DNA from: Parapedobacter luteus
GTDB taxonomy: Bacteria; Bacteroidota; Bacteroidia; Sphingobacteriales; Sphingobacteriaceae
Direction: 5' to 3'
Assembly: GCF_900168055.1 (NCBI RefSeq)
Contig: NZ_FUYS01000005.1
Span: 282,209 to 346,208, forward strand
Length of the DNA stretch: 64,000 bases
The notes below the pieces were generated by a model, which did not search any database, was not told the origin of the DNA, and was given only the letters and a program-made list of their open reading frames with translations. Shown piece after piece: positions 41,807 through 51,142 of this stretch. The position numbers and the translations under genes were made by a program. Within the stretch, counting starts at the first letter, position 1; every line of letters begins with the position of its first letter.

Positions 41807-43474
41807 ATGAAAACCTTAGCGACGTCAGATTATATTGTATTTTTATGTTATTTTATCCTTATTTCAGGCTATGGCCTTTGGATTTATTACCGCAAGAAAT
41901 CCAAAGAACTGAATACAAAGGACTATTTTTTAGCTGAGGGGTCATTGACCTGGTGGGCGATCGGCGCTTCCTTGATAGCGTCCAACATTTCGGCAGAACA
42001 GTTTATTGGTATGAGCGGCGATGGGTTTAAGCTGGGCTTGGCCATTGCTGCCTACGAATGGTTAGCGGCAGCTACTTTAATTATTGTCGCCGTATTCTTC
42101 ATTCCCGTTTATCTGAAGAATAAGATTTACACCATGCCGCAGTTTCTCAACCAGCGGTACAACGGAACGGTGAGCACGATTATGGCCGTATTTTGGTTAT
42201 TGCTGTATGTGGTGGTCAATCTGACGTCCATCCTTTATCTGGGTGCATTGGCGGTGTCCGCCATTTCCAGCATCAATTTTACGGTATGTATGTATGGTAT
42301 TGCCATTTTTGCAATATTCATTACGCTGGGCGGCATGAAGGTGATCGGTTATACCGATGTCATTCAGGTGCTGGTGCTTATTCTGGGCGGCTTGGCGACC
42401 ACGTATCTTGCGCTGAATATGGTGTCCGAACACTTTGGTACGACCGGTGTGCTCAATGGGTTGGGATTGCTGCACGAGAAGGCACCTACGCACTTTGATA
42501 TGATTTTCGACAAGACACAGGAACACTACATCAGCTTACCCGGCTTATCGGTACTCATTGGCGGTATGTGGATTGTGAATCTGAACTATTGGGGGTGCAA
42601 TCAGTACATCACACAACGGGCATTGGGTGCGGATCTGACGACTGCCCGCAATGGTATCCTTTTTGCAGCATTTCTGAAAATGCTGATGCCTATCATCGTT
42701 GTGTTGCCGGGTATTGCAGCATGGGTGCTTTATCGTGAGGGGATTTTTCAGGAGGAGATGCTGGAGGCCGGTGCTGTGCGACCCGACAAGGCCTATCCGG
42801 TGCTGCTGAATCTGCTGCCCGTGGGATTGAAAGGGTTGGCGTTTGCGGCGTTGACGGCAGCTGTAGTGGCTTCGCTTGCTGGCAAGTCAAACAGTATTGC
42901 CACTATCTTCTCGTTGGATATTTACAAGAAAATATTCAATAAGGAAGCCAGCGAACGTACGTTGGTAAACACGGGTAAGATCACCATTGTCGTGACCATG
43001 ATTCTGGCAGTAATCATTGCTCCGCACTTGGGTATTGAGAAGGGTGGATTTCAATATATTCAGGAATATACGGGCTTTGTATCGCCAGGTATCTTTGCCA
43101 TGTTTATCCTTGGGTTCTTTTGGAAGAAAGCCACGTCAAATGCGGCCTTGTTTGCTACGATAGGTGGGTTTGCGCTGTCCGTTGTTTTGAAATTTTTGCC
43201 TGAATGGGTCGATTTGTCTTCTTTGTATTCAATAGGTTTTGCCGTGCCAAATGTCGCTGGCATTTACGAGATCCCTTTCCTTGATCGCATGGGAATAGTT
43301 TTTGTATTCTGCATTGTTGGAATGTTTATCATCAGTACGGTTGAAAATAAGCGGGGTGTCGTTCCTAACGGGTTGGAGGTCGATCGCAGCATGTTCAAAG
43401 TACATCCTCCGTTTCTGGTCGGCACTATCCTGATTGTTGGATTGTTGTTGGCCATCTATACGATATTCTGGTAG
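41807..43474 (+). CDS. Sodium/solute symporter (SSS/SLC5 family)
   Basis: 555 aa, about 14 membrane helices. Family blocks: DYFLAEGSLTWWAIGASLIA, SNISAEQFIGMSGDGFKLGL, IYTMPQFLNQRYN, VIQVLVLILGGL, WGCNQYITQRALGA and LTAAVVASLAGKSNSIATIF, close to the SGLT-type sodium/sugar branch. Probably imports a sugar or polyol with sodium (inference). Stands alone; the S9 peptidase follows after 129 bases. Confidence 0.93.
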   Translation: MKTLATSDYIVFLCYFILISGYGLWIYYRKKSKELNTKDYFLAEGSLTWWAIGASLIASNISAEQFIGMSGDGFKLGLAIAAYEWLAAATLIIVAVFFIPVYLKNKIYTMPQFLNQRYNGTVSTIMAVFWLLLYVVVNLTSILYLGALAVSAISSINFTVCMYGIAIFAIFITLGGMKVIGYTDVIQVLVLILGGLATTYLALNMVSEHFGTTGVLNGLGLLHEKAPTHFDMIFDKTQEHYISLPGLSVLIGGMWIVNLNYWGCNQYITQRALGADLTTARNGILFAAFLKMLMPIIVVLPGIAAWVLYREGIFQEEMLEAGAVRPDKAYPVLLNLLPVGLKGLAFAALTAAVVASLAGKSNSIATIFSLDIYKKIFNKEASERTLVNTGKITIVVTMILAVIIAPHLGIEKGGFQYIQEYTGFVSPGIFAMFILGFFWKKATSNAALFATIGGFALSVVLKFLPEWVDLSSLYSIGFAVPNVAGIYEIPFLDRMGIVFVFCIVGMFIISTVENKRGVVPNGLEVDRSMFKVHPPFLVGTILIVGLLLAIYTIFW

Positions 43475-43603
43475 CAGCATGCTTGTCATCGCCAATCAGG
43501 GCGTCCCCTGGTTGGCGTATGCCGCTTTCCAAACAAATTGTTACATATTCTCCTATGGAAAAGTGAGTACATTAGCTACCGGTATACTTAAACATATCCG
43601 CCA

Positions 43604-45985
43604 ATGCTTAAAAAATTACTTTCCATCGCCTTTATCGGCGCCAGTTTATCGGTTTACGCTCAACAATCCGTACTCACGGTCGAGAAAATCATGCGGGATC
43701 CCAAATGGATGGGCATCGCTCCCAGCGGGGCTTTTTGGGAAGCAGGCAGCAATAAGCTTTATTTTTCGTGGAATCCTGAGGCAGCAGAGACTACGCCTTT
43801 GTATTACGTGACCCCTTCGGATCGTGATCCGCGGCGGATCGGTGAACCGGAGGCGCAGAATGTCATCCGGCAATATAGCTATGATAAGTCCAGGAGCCGT
43901 ATTGTTTTTGAGCGGTCAGGCGATATTTATCTTCGCGAACTGAAGTCGGGTGAGGAGTCGCAGCTAACCAAGACCGTTGCGCGTGAAAGTAATCCGCGTT
44001 TTACGCCTGACGGGCGGAACATTGTGTTTCAACAGGGAGATGACCTTTTCAGCCTGTCGTTGGATGGCCGTGAGTGGGAGCAGCTAACCCATTTTGGCAG
44101 GGCAGACAACACGTCCCGGCGCGGCCCGGCCGAACGATCAGGAGCGCTTAATGAGCAGGACAGCTGGTTGCAAACCGACCAATTGGAGTTGTTTGATGTG
44201 CTGAAGGTACGCAAACGGCAAGATTCTATCCGCAGGGTACAGCGGGACAACGCCGGCCGGCGGCCTTTAAGGTTATTGGACATCGGATCGGATATGTTGT
44301 CCATGCAGCAGTTGAGTCCGGATGGGCGTTATGTCACCTACCAGCTTACCAAGCGGGCAGAAAGCAACCGCAACACGATAGTGCCTAACTATGTGACCGA
44401 GTCAGGCTATACAGAAGATATTGCCAGCCGGACCAAAGTAGGTAATGCGTTGCCTGTATCACGGTCCTACATTTATGACCGGCAGCGCGATACGGTGTAT
44501 ATGATCGAAACAAAATCGATACCCGGGCTCAAAGATTTACCTGATTTTTGGGATGATTATCCAGACAAGAAAGCAAAGCTTTTGGAGGAAAATAGCGATC
44601 GGCAGGTGTCGATCGGGCAGGTGAGCTGGAACGAACAGGGTACGGCTGCCTGTGTCGTGGTGACCTCTGCGGACAATAAAGATCGTTGGATTATGCGGCT
44701 TGATGCCGAAAAAGGCATCTTGCATTTGGTCGACCGCCAGCGTGACGAAGCCTGGATTGCAGGCCCTGGCATTGGGCGCTCGTGGGGTACGGGCAACATC
44801 GGCTGGATAGATGAGTCGTCTATCTACTTTCAAAGTGAAGCCTCCGGCTATTCGCATATCTATACGGCAAACGTTCGCACCGGAGAAAAACGACAGCTCA
44901 CGGAGGGTAAGTGGGAAGTCAGTGATCTTCAGCTTTCAGCCGATAGACAGCATTTTTATTTTACTGCCAATAAAAAGCATCCCGGCATTACCCATTTTTA
45001 CCGCATGTCAGTAAAGGGTGGTGAACCCACGCAGCTCACTGAAATGGACGGCGGGAATGAAGCCGTGCTTTCGCCCGACGAGAAATGGTTGGCTGTCCGT
45101 TATTCGTATTCGAACAAACCTTGGGAGCTATACCTGCAGGAAAACAAGCCGGGGGCGAAGGCTGAAAAAATTACAGCGTCACTTACCGAAGAGTTTAGGG
45201 CTTACCCGTGGCGCGAGCCGGAAGTGATTGTCTTCAAAAATAGATTTGGGGACGATGTGTATGCCCGGCTATACCAACCGGCCACCCCAAAACCTAGCCG
45301 TCCTGCGGTGGTGTTTGTGCATGGTGCTGGATACTTGCAAAATGTGCACTATTGGTGGAGCCAATATTCGCGTGAGTATATGTTTCACAATCTGCTGGCT
45401 GATAAGGGCTACACCGTACTGGATATCGACTATACGGGAAGCGCAGGTTACGGGCGCGATCACCGCACCGGCATATACCGCCACATGGGCGGGAAAGATT
45501 TGACTGACCAGGTGGATGGGGTCAAGCTATTGGTAGAAAAATATGGAGTAAATCCCAAAAATATCGGTATCTATGGCGGATCATATGGGGGCTTTATTAC
45601 CCTCATGGCCATGTTCAATGAACCGGACGTATTTGCAGCAGGTGCGGCGTTACGTTCGGTGACAGATTGGGCGCATTATAATCACGGTTATACGGCCAAT
45701 ATTCTTAATGAGCCATCAGACGACCCGATTGCCTACAAGCGCTCGTCACCCATTTATTTTGCTGAAGGACTAAAAGGCCATCTCCTGATGTGCCATGGCA
45801 TGGTCGATGTGAATGTTCATTTTCAAGACATTGTACGCGTGAGCCAACGACTTATTGAGCTTGGCAAAGACAACTGGGAATTGGCCGTGTATCCCGTGGA
45901 GGATCATGGCTTTGTGGAGCCCAGTAGCTGGACGGATGAATATAAGCGTATCCTGAAACTGTTTGAAGAGCGACTAAACAACTGA
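43604..45985 (+). CDS. S9-family serine peptidase (dipeptidyl-peptidase IV-like)
   Basis: 793 aa. Signal peptide (MLKKLLSIAFIGASLSVYAQ), N-terminal beta-propeller (about 40-540; repeated YSYDKSRSRIVFERSGDIYL, SPDGRYVTYQL, LSPDEKWLAVRYS), and a C-terminal alpha/beta-hydrolase with triad Ser660 (IYGGSYGGF), Asp735 (HGMVDVNVHF) and His768 (EDHGF). Periplasmic peptide degradation. Its stop lies 22 bases from the convergent comM-like gene. Confidence 0.95.
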   Translation: MLKKLLSIAFIGASLSVYAQQSVLTVEKIMRDPKWMGIAPSGAFWEAGSNKLYFSWNPEAAETTPLYYVTPSDRDPRRIGEPEAQNVIRQYSYDKSRSRIVFERSGDIYLRELKSGEESQLTKTVARESNPRFTPDGRNIVFQQGDDLFSLSLDGREWEQLTHFGRADNTSRRGPAERSGALNEQDSWLQTDQLELFDVLKVRKRQDSIRRVQRDNAGRRPLRLLDIGSDMLSMQQLSPDGRYVTYQLTKRAESNRNTIVPNYVTESGYTEDIASRTKVGNALPVSRSYIYDRQRDTVYMIETKSIPGLKDLPDFWDDYPDKKAKLLEENSDRQVSIGQVSWNEQGTAACVVVTSADNKDRWIMRLDAEKGILHLVDRQRDEAWIAGPGIGRSWGTGNIGWIDESSIYFQSEASGYSHIYTANVRTGEKRQLTEGKWEVSDLQLSADRQHFYFTANKKHPGITHFYRMSVKGGEPTQLTEMDGGNEAVLSPDEKWLAVRYSYSNKPWELYLQENKPGAKAEKITASLTEEFRAYPWREPEVIVFKNRFGDDVYARLYQPATPKPSRPAVVFVHGAGYLQNVHYWWSQYSREYMFHNLLADKGYTVLDIDYTGSAGYGRDHRTGIYRHMGGKDLTDQVDGVKLLVEKYGVNPKNIGIYGGSYGGFITLMAMFNEPDVFAAGAALRSVTDWAHYNHGYTANILNEPSDDPIAYKRSSPIYFAEGLKGHLLMCHGMVDVNVHFQDIVRVSQRLIELGKDNWELAVYPVEDHGFVEPSSWTDEYKRILKLFEERLNN

Positions 45986-46007
45986 AGCTGCCGGTGATGC
46001 CGTTGTG

Positions 46008-47546
46008 TTATTCCGCCCAATCACGGCGATCGAGGCTGCGGAATTGAATAGCTTCCGCCAGATGTTCGGTTTTGATATCCGTACTTCGGTCCATATCGGC
46101 AATGGTACGGGCAACTTTTAGGATTCGATCATAAGCGCGGGCGGAAAGGTTGAGCCTTTCCATGGCGGTTTTGAGTAACGCCTGTCCTGTTGAGTGGAGG
46201 AGGCATGTCTCGCGTACCAGCCGCGAGCTCATCTGCGCGTTGCAATAGATGCCGGGAATTGAGTCGAAGCGCTTGGCCTGTAGCTCGCGCGAAGCGACCA
46301 CGCGGGTGCGGATGGAGGCACTTCGCTCTACAGTATCTTTGGCGACCAATTGGGTGAAGTCAACCGGGGTGACTTCCACATGCAGATCGATGCGGTCCAG
46401 CAGGGGGCCGGATATTTTACTGAGGTACTTTTGTACGGTGCCGGGGTTGCAAAGGCATTCTTTCTGAGGATGATTGTAGAATCCACACGGGCAGGGATTC
46501 ATCGCTGCAACCAGGATGAAACTTGCGGGATAGTTTACGGAAAATCGCGCCCGCGATATGGTGATATTCCGCGATTCAAGGGGTTGCCGCATTACCTCCA
46601 GGACGGTGCGTTTAAATTCGGGCAATTCATCCAAAAAGAGTACGCCATTATGTGCCAGCGAGATTTCTCCCGGCTGAGGCTGGTGCCCCCCTCCTACCAG
46701 TGCTACATCGCTGATGGTGTGATGTGGAGCGCGGAAAGGTCGCACGGTCATCAATGATTCGGCTACGCCAAGTTTGCCAGCAACGGAGTGTATTTTGGTT
46801 GTTTCCAGCGACTCATCGAGACTCAATGGCGGCAGTATGGTGGGCAAGCGTTTGGCGAGCATGGTCTTGCCCGACCCCGGCGGTCCGATAAGGAGCACAT
46901 TATGCCCGCCTGCGGCAGCTATTTCGAGTGCGCGCTTGATGTTTTCTTGTCCCTGTACATCGGCAAAATCCACTTCGTAGCTATCCCCACGCCTAAAGAA
47001 GTCGGCATGCGTATCAACCTGTGTCCTATCCAACGATTGCCTGTTGCTTACAAAATCAACAACTTCTTTCAGATGCCGGATACCATATACTTGTAATCCG
47101 GACACGACGGCGGCTTCCCGGGCATTGGCGAGGGGCAATATCATACCCTTGAAACCGTCGTGGGCCGCCTGCATAGCAATAGCGAGCGCGCCCTTAACGG
47201 GTTGTATGCCGCCGTCCAGTGACAGCTCGCCCAGGATGAGAAACTCCTGCAACAGGGGGGCTTCAATTTGTTTGGATGAGGCCAGTATGGCAATGGCTAT
47301 GGCAAGGTCATATGAAGAACCTTCCTTGCGGATGTTGGCTGGAGCGAGATTGACCACGATCTTCTGCCGGGGCATGCGGAACCCCGAAGTCGATAAGGCA
47401 CTTTCAATGCGGCGTAGACTTTCTTTTACCGCGTTATCGGGCAAGCCTACGATGTAGTACTTAGTCCCTCCCGAGATGTTGACTTCGATGGTTATGGTGG
47501 TCGCTTCAATGCCGTTTATGGCACTTCCGTAGGTTTTGATAAGCAT
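46008..47546 (-). CDS. YifB/ComM-family Mg-chelatase-like AAA ATPase
   Basis: 512 aa. N-terminal Lon-like domain (residues 1-165: [40 protein letters not shown]), AAA domain with Walker [10 protein letters not shown] (221-229) and Walker [12 protein letters not shown], a Cys-rich segment ([20 protein letters not shown]) and a C-terminal Mg-chelatase-type domain. In other bacteria ComM is a hexameric helicase that promotes branch migration during natural transformation. Single gene. Confidence 0.95.
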   Translation of the reverse strand: MLIKTYGSAINGIEATTITIEVNISGGTKYYIVGLPDNAVKESLRRIESALSTSGFRMPRQKIVVNLAPANIRKEGSSYDLAIAIAILASSKQIEAPLLQEFLILGELSLDGGIQPVKGALAIAMQAAHDGFKGMILPLANAREAAVVSGLQVYGIRHLKEVVDFVSNRQSLDRTQVDTHADFFRRGDSYEVDFADVQGQENIKRALEIAAAGGHNVLLIGPPGSGKTMLAKRLPTILPPLSLDESLETTKIHSVAGKLGVAESLMTVRPFRAPHHTISDVALVGGGHQPQPGEISLAHNGVLFLDELPEFKRTVLEVMRQPLESRNITISRARFSVNYPASFILVAAMNPCPCGFYNHPQKECLCNPGTVQKYLSKISGPLLDRIDLHVEVTPVDFTQLVAKDTVERSASIRTRVVASRELQAKRFDSIPGIYCNAQMSSRLVRETCLLHSTGQALLKTAMERLNLSARAYDRILKVARTIADMDRSTDIKTEHLAEAIQFRSLDRRDWAE

Positions 47547-47657
47547 AGGCAGTTGTATTTCCGCTAAAATAACGAATATCCTTTGCTTTAGAAAACACGC
47601 CGACCTTCAGCTACGCTTTAGGCAACATAAGGATGATGTAAAATATAGCCTCAGCCG

Positions 47658-48842
47658 TTAATTTTGGTGTTGTTTTTCTTCATACTGCTGCAGGGCTTCC
47701 TCGGCCACTTCCCGGGCATGGTCGCGCAGTTGGTAGATCTTCTCATGGTCTTCTTCCACTATTAAGGGTTGGGCGCGTACAATCACCTGGCGTACATCAT
47801 ACAGCCAGAGCATGGTGTTCATCAATAGGGCAATCAATGCGATGAGAATCAGGAGCTCAATCGTGCCGATATGCTGAAACGATAGCGCTGTGCCAATCAT
47901 GAGTACGTTAAAACTTGATAGGGCAATCGTGGCTTGGGTATGGCTCATGCCCGTATCCAGAAGCCGGTGATGGAGGTGGTTGCGATCAGCCATAAATGGC
48001 GATTTGCCCTGAACCAGCCGGATGACGATGACCCGTAGCGTATCGAAAATCGGGATAATCAGTATGGCAATAGCTACTGCTGGCACCGAGTCCACGAAAG
48101 GCGGCGCCACAGCTATGTCTTGTGCTTTGTTGAGTTCAATGAACTGAATGGCCAACACCGCTATGATGAAGCCAATCGAATAGGCGCCGGCATCTCCCAT
48201 GAATATCCTCGCCTTGCCCGCGTTGTACCGAAGAAAACCCAGCACGGAACCCGCCATGCTCATGGCCAGCAATGCCAGCCCGTATTCTTGCATCTGGAAG
48301 AAAATATATCCGAACGTAAGGCTTACAATTAAACTCACGCTACTCAATAAGCCGTTGATGCCATCAATCAGATTAAATGCATTGATGATAAATACGATGA
48401 GTAATGTAGAAAAAGGATAGCTTACTACCGGATGCATTTCATAAATGCCGAACACCCCGTAAAAACTGGTAAGCCTGATATCGGCGAAATAAACGACGAT
48501 CAACGCTGTGATGGACTGTGCGAAGAATTTTTTATGCGGGTTCAGCGCGGCCAAATCGTCTTTAAGGCCTACCAAGAAAATCAACAGTCCGGAGGCAAAG
48601 ACATAATTGGCATAAGGCAGGATGTTTCCCGAGATACAAAAACAAGCAGTGAAGGCAAAAGATGTAAGTACAGCTATTCCACCTAAGTTGGGCGTACGGT
48701 ATTTATGGATTTTCCGTTCTTCAAGCGCCGGATCATCAAACAGCCGTTTTTGGTACGCCAACTTGATTAAAGAAGGGACGGCATATAGTGTGATGGCACA
48801 TGAAAGTAAGAACGAAAAGAGTACCAAGTAAATGTCTATCAT
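47658..48842 (-). CDS. Undecaprenyl-phosphate glycosyl-1-phosphate transferase (WecA/MraY-like family)
   Basis: 394 aa from ATG 48842; the longer frame to 48896 crosses the -7 box. About 11 membrane helices. Catalytic/metal motifs: GLKDDLAALNPHKKFFAQ, INAFNLIDGINGLLSSV, GDAGAYSIGF and DRNHLHHRLLD (His cluster as in WecA/TagO). Loads a sugar-1-phosphate on undecaprenyl phosphate to start a surface polysaccharide. The C-terminal 60 residues are charged and cytoplasmic. May feed the polysaccharide operon at 53.6-57.4 kb (inference). Confidence 0.93.
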   Translation of the reverse strand: MIDIYLVLFSFLLSCAITLYAVPSLIKLAYQKRLFDDPALEERKIHKYRTPNLGGIAVLTSFAFTACFCISGNILPYANYVFASGLLIFLVGLKDDLAALNPHKKFFAQSITALIVVYFADIRLTSFYGVFGIYEMHPVVSYPFSTLLIVFIINAFNLIDGINGLLSSVSLIVSLTFGYIFFQMQEYGLALLAMSMAGSVLGFLRYNAGKARIFMGDAGAYSIGFIIAVLAIQFIELNKAQDIAVAPPFVDSVPAVAIAILIIPIFDTLRVIVIRLVQGKSPFMADRNHLHHRLLDTGMSHTQATIALSSFNVLMIGTALSFQHIGTIELLILIALIALLMNTMLWLYDVRQVIVRAQPLIVEEDHEKIYQLRDHAREVAEEALQQYEEKQHQN

Positions 48843-48876
48843 ATAGAATAGCGTAATAGTACAAAGCGTAAAGCAA

Positions 48877-48884
48877 CAAAGATA
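48877..48884 (-). promoter_or_regulatory. -7 box of the WecA-like gene
   Basis: Minus strand 48884-48877 reads TATCTTTG, 34 bases upstream of ATG 48842. It supports that start over the upstream ATG at 48896. Confidence 0.5.
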
Positions 48885-49173
48885 AGTTAAAAACAAAGTC
48901 TGTGTGCTTATTTAGCTAAAAATATTTCAATATAGCATTGAAGGTTTAGTCGCAATATTTATGCCACTTAGTTTGGAATTTTGGCATTCCTACATAAAAT
49001 ACCTAATGTTAGGTATGGGTTTTATGACAATATGCGGTTTTCCGGCAGTTTTTTTGATTTTGGCAAACGATTTGCAGGCTCATTTGTATAGTTAACTGGG
49101 TGAAGGAGGCAATCACGGGAAACGGAATGTCAAAATGAATAGTCTTGATTTTTCAACTAAATTATAGCAAGTT
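48885..49173. other. Divergent intergenic region upstream of the YtxH-like gene
   Basis: No gene. Apart from the palindrome at 48993-49026 the sequence is AT-rich and unremarkable. I find no TAnnTTTG box at a useful distance from ATG 49174, so the YtxH-like cluster may use an alternative sigma factor or a degenerate promoter. Confidence 0.4.
48993..49026. promoter_or_regulatory. Interrupted palindrome in the divergent region
   Basis: TACCTAA (49000-49006) and TTAGGTA (49009-49015) form a perfect inverted repeat across TG; outside it CATAAAA (48993-48999) pairs with TTTTATG (49020-49026) with four unpaired bases on one side. It lies about 150 bases before the YtxH-like gene and about 110 from the WecA-like promoter. 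Candidate operator. Confidence 0.5.
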
Positions 49174-49443
49174 ATGAATGATAACGCAAAAGTGGTAGCA
49201 GCATTATTAGCAGGGTTGGCCGCAGGTGTGGCTTTAGGAGTTTTGTTTGCACCGGATAAGGGATCTGAGACCCGTGAAAAATTGAATGATTCGCTGAAGG
49301 ATCTGGGCGATGCGCTAAAGGAGCGTACAGCTGAGCAATTGGAGCATCTCAATGATTTCAAGGAGAAAGTTGTGGCAGCTGTCAAGTCCAAACTGAATAA
49401 GGGCGAACAGGCGATGGAGGATGCCTTAGAGGAACACGCTTGA
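49174..49443 (+). CDS. YtxH-domain small membrane protein
   Basis: 89 aa. N-terminal glycine-zipper-like membrane helix (VVAALLAGLAAGVALGVLFA) followed by PDKGSETREKLNDSLKDLGD, the YtxH (gas-vesicle-like) pattern, and an amphipathic, Lys/Glu-rich coiled tail. Such genes are usually stress-induced; their function is unclear. First of three small envelope genes on the + strand. Confidence 0.88.
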   Translation: MNDNAKVVAALLAGLAAGVALGVLFAPDKGSETREKLNDSLKDLGDALKERTAEQLEHLNDFKEKVVAAVKSKLNKGEQAMEDALEEHA

Positions 49444-49582
49444 ATATAGAAAGGGGTTCTTGCCCTAAGCCATAACATGGCACAGCACAATGGGGTAGCC
49501 TACCCCGGCTTTCTATGAGTTCACGCGAGCTCATGGATGAACGCTTTCGGTATCGATTAATTAAGCCCTTGGCCAAACCAAT

Positions 49583-49972
49583 ATGGAGGAAAGAAAATTT
49601 TCACTTAGTGGTGTATTTCAGAAAAGCAAGGAATACATAGATACTCGTTTTAAACTTGTTAAGCTCAAGCTCGTCGAGCGGTCTTCAAGGCTCATTGCCA
49701 GCTTGATCGTAGATGTCGTAAAAACCGTATTTACCGTGTTTGTGGTGTTCTTTCTCAGTTTGGCTTTAGGGTTTTACCTGGGGGAGCTTCTAGACAGTAA
49801 TTCGCTCGGGTTTCTCACTACCGCCGGGATATTTGTGCTGTTGATTGTGCTGGTGTCTCTTTTTGAAAATCCCATTGAACGCTTATTTATGAACCTTTCC
49901 ATCAAGCGTTTTTTGCAAAAATGGAATGACGAAATAGATGAAGAAAATGATGATAAAGGAAAGCAAGATTAA
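49583..49972 (+). CDS. Phage-holin-family (DUF1469-like) membrane protein
   Basis: 129 aa. Amphipathic N-terminal helix (YIDTRFKLVKLKLVERSSRL), two membrane helices (about 42-68 and 76-95) and an acidic C-terminus (NDEIDEENDDKGKQD). This is the layout of the 'phage holin superfamily III / YqjE-like' membrane proteins that accompany YtxH- or ElaB-type genes; the name does not imply lysis. Overlaps the next gene by 35 bases. Confidence 0.85.
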   Translation: MEERKFSLSGVFQKSKEYIDTRFKLVKLKLVERSSRLIASLIVDVVKTVFTVFVVFFLSLALGFYLGELLDSNSLGFLTTAGIFVLLIVLVSLFENPIERLFMNLSIKRFLQKWNDEIDEENDDKGKQD

Positions 49973-50417
49973 GAACTTGGCTGATTTGAGGGCGGAAATT
50001 TATCGCCTTAAAGCACTCGCCAAGGAGCAGGAGGAGTATCTTAGCGATCAATATCATCTTTTCAACGAAAAGGCTGCTGCTCCTGTCCGATTTGTCAAAT
50101 CGCTGATTTCGTGGATTCCGGGTACGGCGGCGGTACGCGAATTATTCGCCAAAGGCAAGAAAGAAGAAGACTGGTTAAATAAGGCTTTGCGAATAGGTCT
50201 TCCACTTGTGCTCAATCGATTCTTCCTGCGCCGTGCTGGTTTCCTGAAGCGGGCGCTGGTGACTTTGGCTTCACAGCAGGCTGCGGGCGTGTTGAATAAA
50301 GACCGGATGAGCAGTCTGATTAATAAGGTAGCTGACTTCGTTCGGCCCTCTAAAAGCAGCAGGAAAACCCGGAGGCATGTCGACTATGGCATCCCTCCCG
50401 ACAGCGAGACTTATTAG
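49938..50417 (+). CDS. Conserved hypothetical protein of the YtxH/holin-like cluster
   Basis: 159 aa. N-terminal coiled coil (NLADLRAEIYRLKALAKEQE), then a Pro-containing hinge (SLISWIPGTAAVRELFAKGK), a hydrophobic segment (ALRIGLPLVLNRFFLRRAGF) and a basic tail (RPSKSSRKTRRH). No recognised family. Translationally coupled to the holin-like gene by a 35-base overlap, so it probably works with it at the inner membrane. Confidence 0.75.
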   Translation: MKKMMIKESKIKNLADLRAEIYRLKALAKEQEEYLSDQYHLFNEKAAAPVRFVKSLISWIPGTAAVRELFAKGKKEEDWLNKALRIGLPLVLNRFFLRRAGFLKRALVTLASQQAAGVLNKDRMSSLINKVADFVRPSKSSRKTRRHVDYGIPPDSETY

Positions 50418-50465
50418 TAACTTCTTTTTTTCCCCATTGCCCAGGGTAGGTATGACAAATTAGCC

Positions 50466-50473
50466 TATTTTTG
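50466..50473 (+). promoter_or_regulatory. -7 box of trmB
   Basis: TATTTTTG at 50466-50473, followed by CAGCC; the trmB ATG is 19 bases downstream. No TTTG at 20 bases upstream. Confidence 0.5.
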
Positions 50474-50491
50474 CAGCCTATCGGATAACAG

Positions 50492-51142
50492 ATGGGAAAA
50501 GACAAATTAAAGAAGTTTGCAGCAATCAATACCTTTGCCAATGTACTGCAATTGGATGAAGGAAAGGTAATGAAAGGTCAATGGGCGGCGAAGCATTTCG
50601 GCAACGGGCAGCCTATTGTACTCGAACTGGCGTGCGGAAAAGGTGAGTACACCGTCAACCTAGCGAAGCTCTTTCCAGACAGAAATTTTATCGGTATTGA
50701 TTACAAGGGCAATCGCATCTGGCGGGGTGCCAAGACGGCCCTGGAAGACAACATCGCCAATGTGGCATTTCTCCGTATCCAGATTGAAACTATACTGGAC
50801 CACTTTGCCAATGGCGAAGTCTCGGAAATTTGGATTACCTTCCCTGATCCTCAACCACAGAAAAGCCGCGAAAAAAAGCGGCTTACCCATCCTGCTTTTT
50901 TGGAAAAGTACCGGCAGATTATGGAGCCGCGAGGCGTCATGCACCTAAAAACGGATAATGATGGGTTATACGCCTATACGCTTGATAAACTGAACGAGCT
51001 GGGCCTCAACGTTCACTGGCAAACGGCAGACCTGTACCGTTCTGCTATGGTTGATGAAGTATTATCCATTAAGACCTACTACGAAAAAAAATACCTTGAC
51101 ACGGGGAAAAACATCAACTACGTGCAGTGGGGATGGCCGTGA
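50492..51142 (+). CDS. trmB: tRNA (guanine-N7-)-methyltransferase
   Basis: 216 aa. Methylates G46 of tRNA with SAM. SAM-binding VLELACGKGEYTVNLAKLFP, FIGIDYKGNRIWRGAKTALE, and the diagnostic EIWITFPDPQPQKSREKKRL with THPAFLEKYRQIM; the terminal TYYEKKYLDTGKNINYVQW matches the family end. Its last 29 bases overlap the convergent trhO gene. Confidence 0.96.
   Translation: MGKDKLKKFAAINTFANVLQLDEGKVMKGQWAAKHFGNGQPIVLELACGKGEYTVNLAKLFPDRNFIGIDYKGNRIWRGAKTALEDNIANVAFLRIQIETILDHFANGEVSEIWITFPDPQPQKSREKKRLTHPAFLEKYRQIMEPRGVMHLKTDNDGLYAYTLDKLNELGLNVHWQTADLYRSAMVDEVLSIKTYYEKKYLDTGKNINYVQWGWP

Noticed and set aside
49583..49972. Prophage holin
   Set aside because: Despite the family name there is no endolysin or other phage gene nearby; the companion YtxH gene points to an ordinary envelope cluster.
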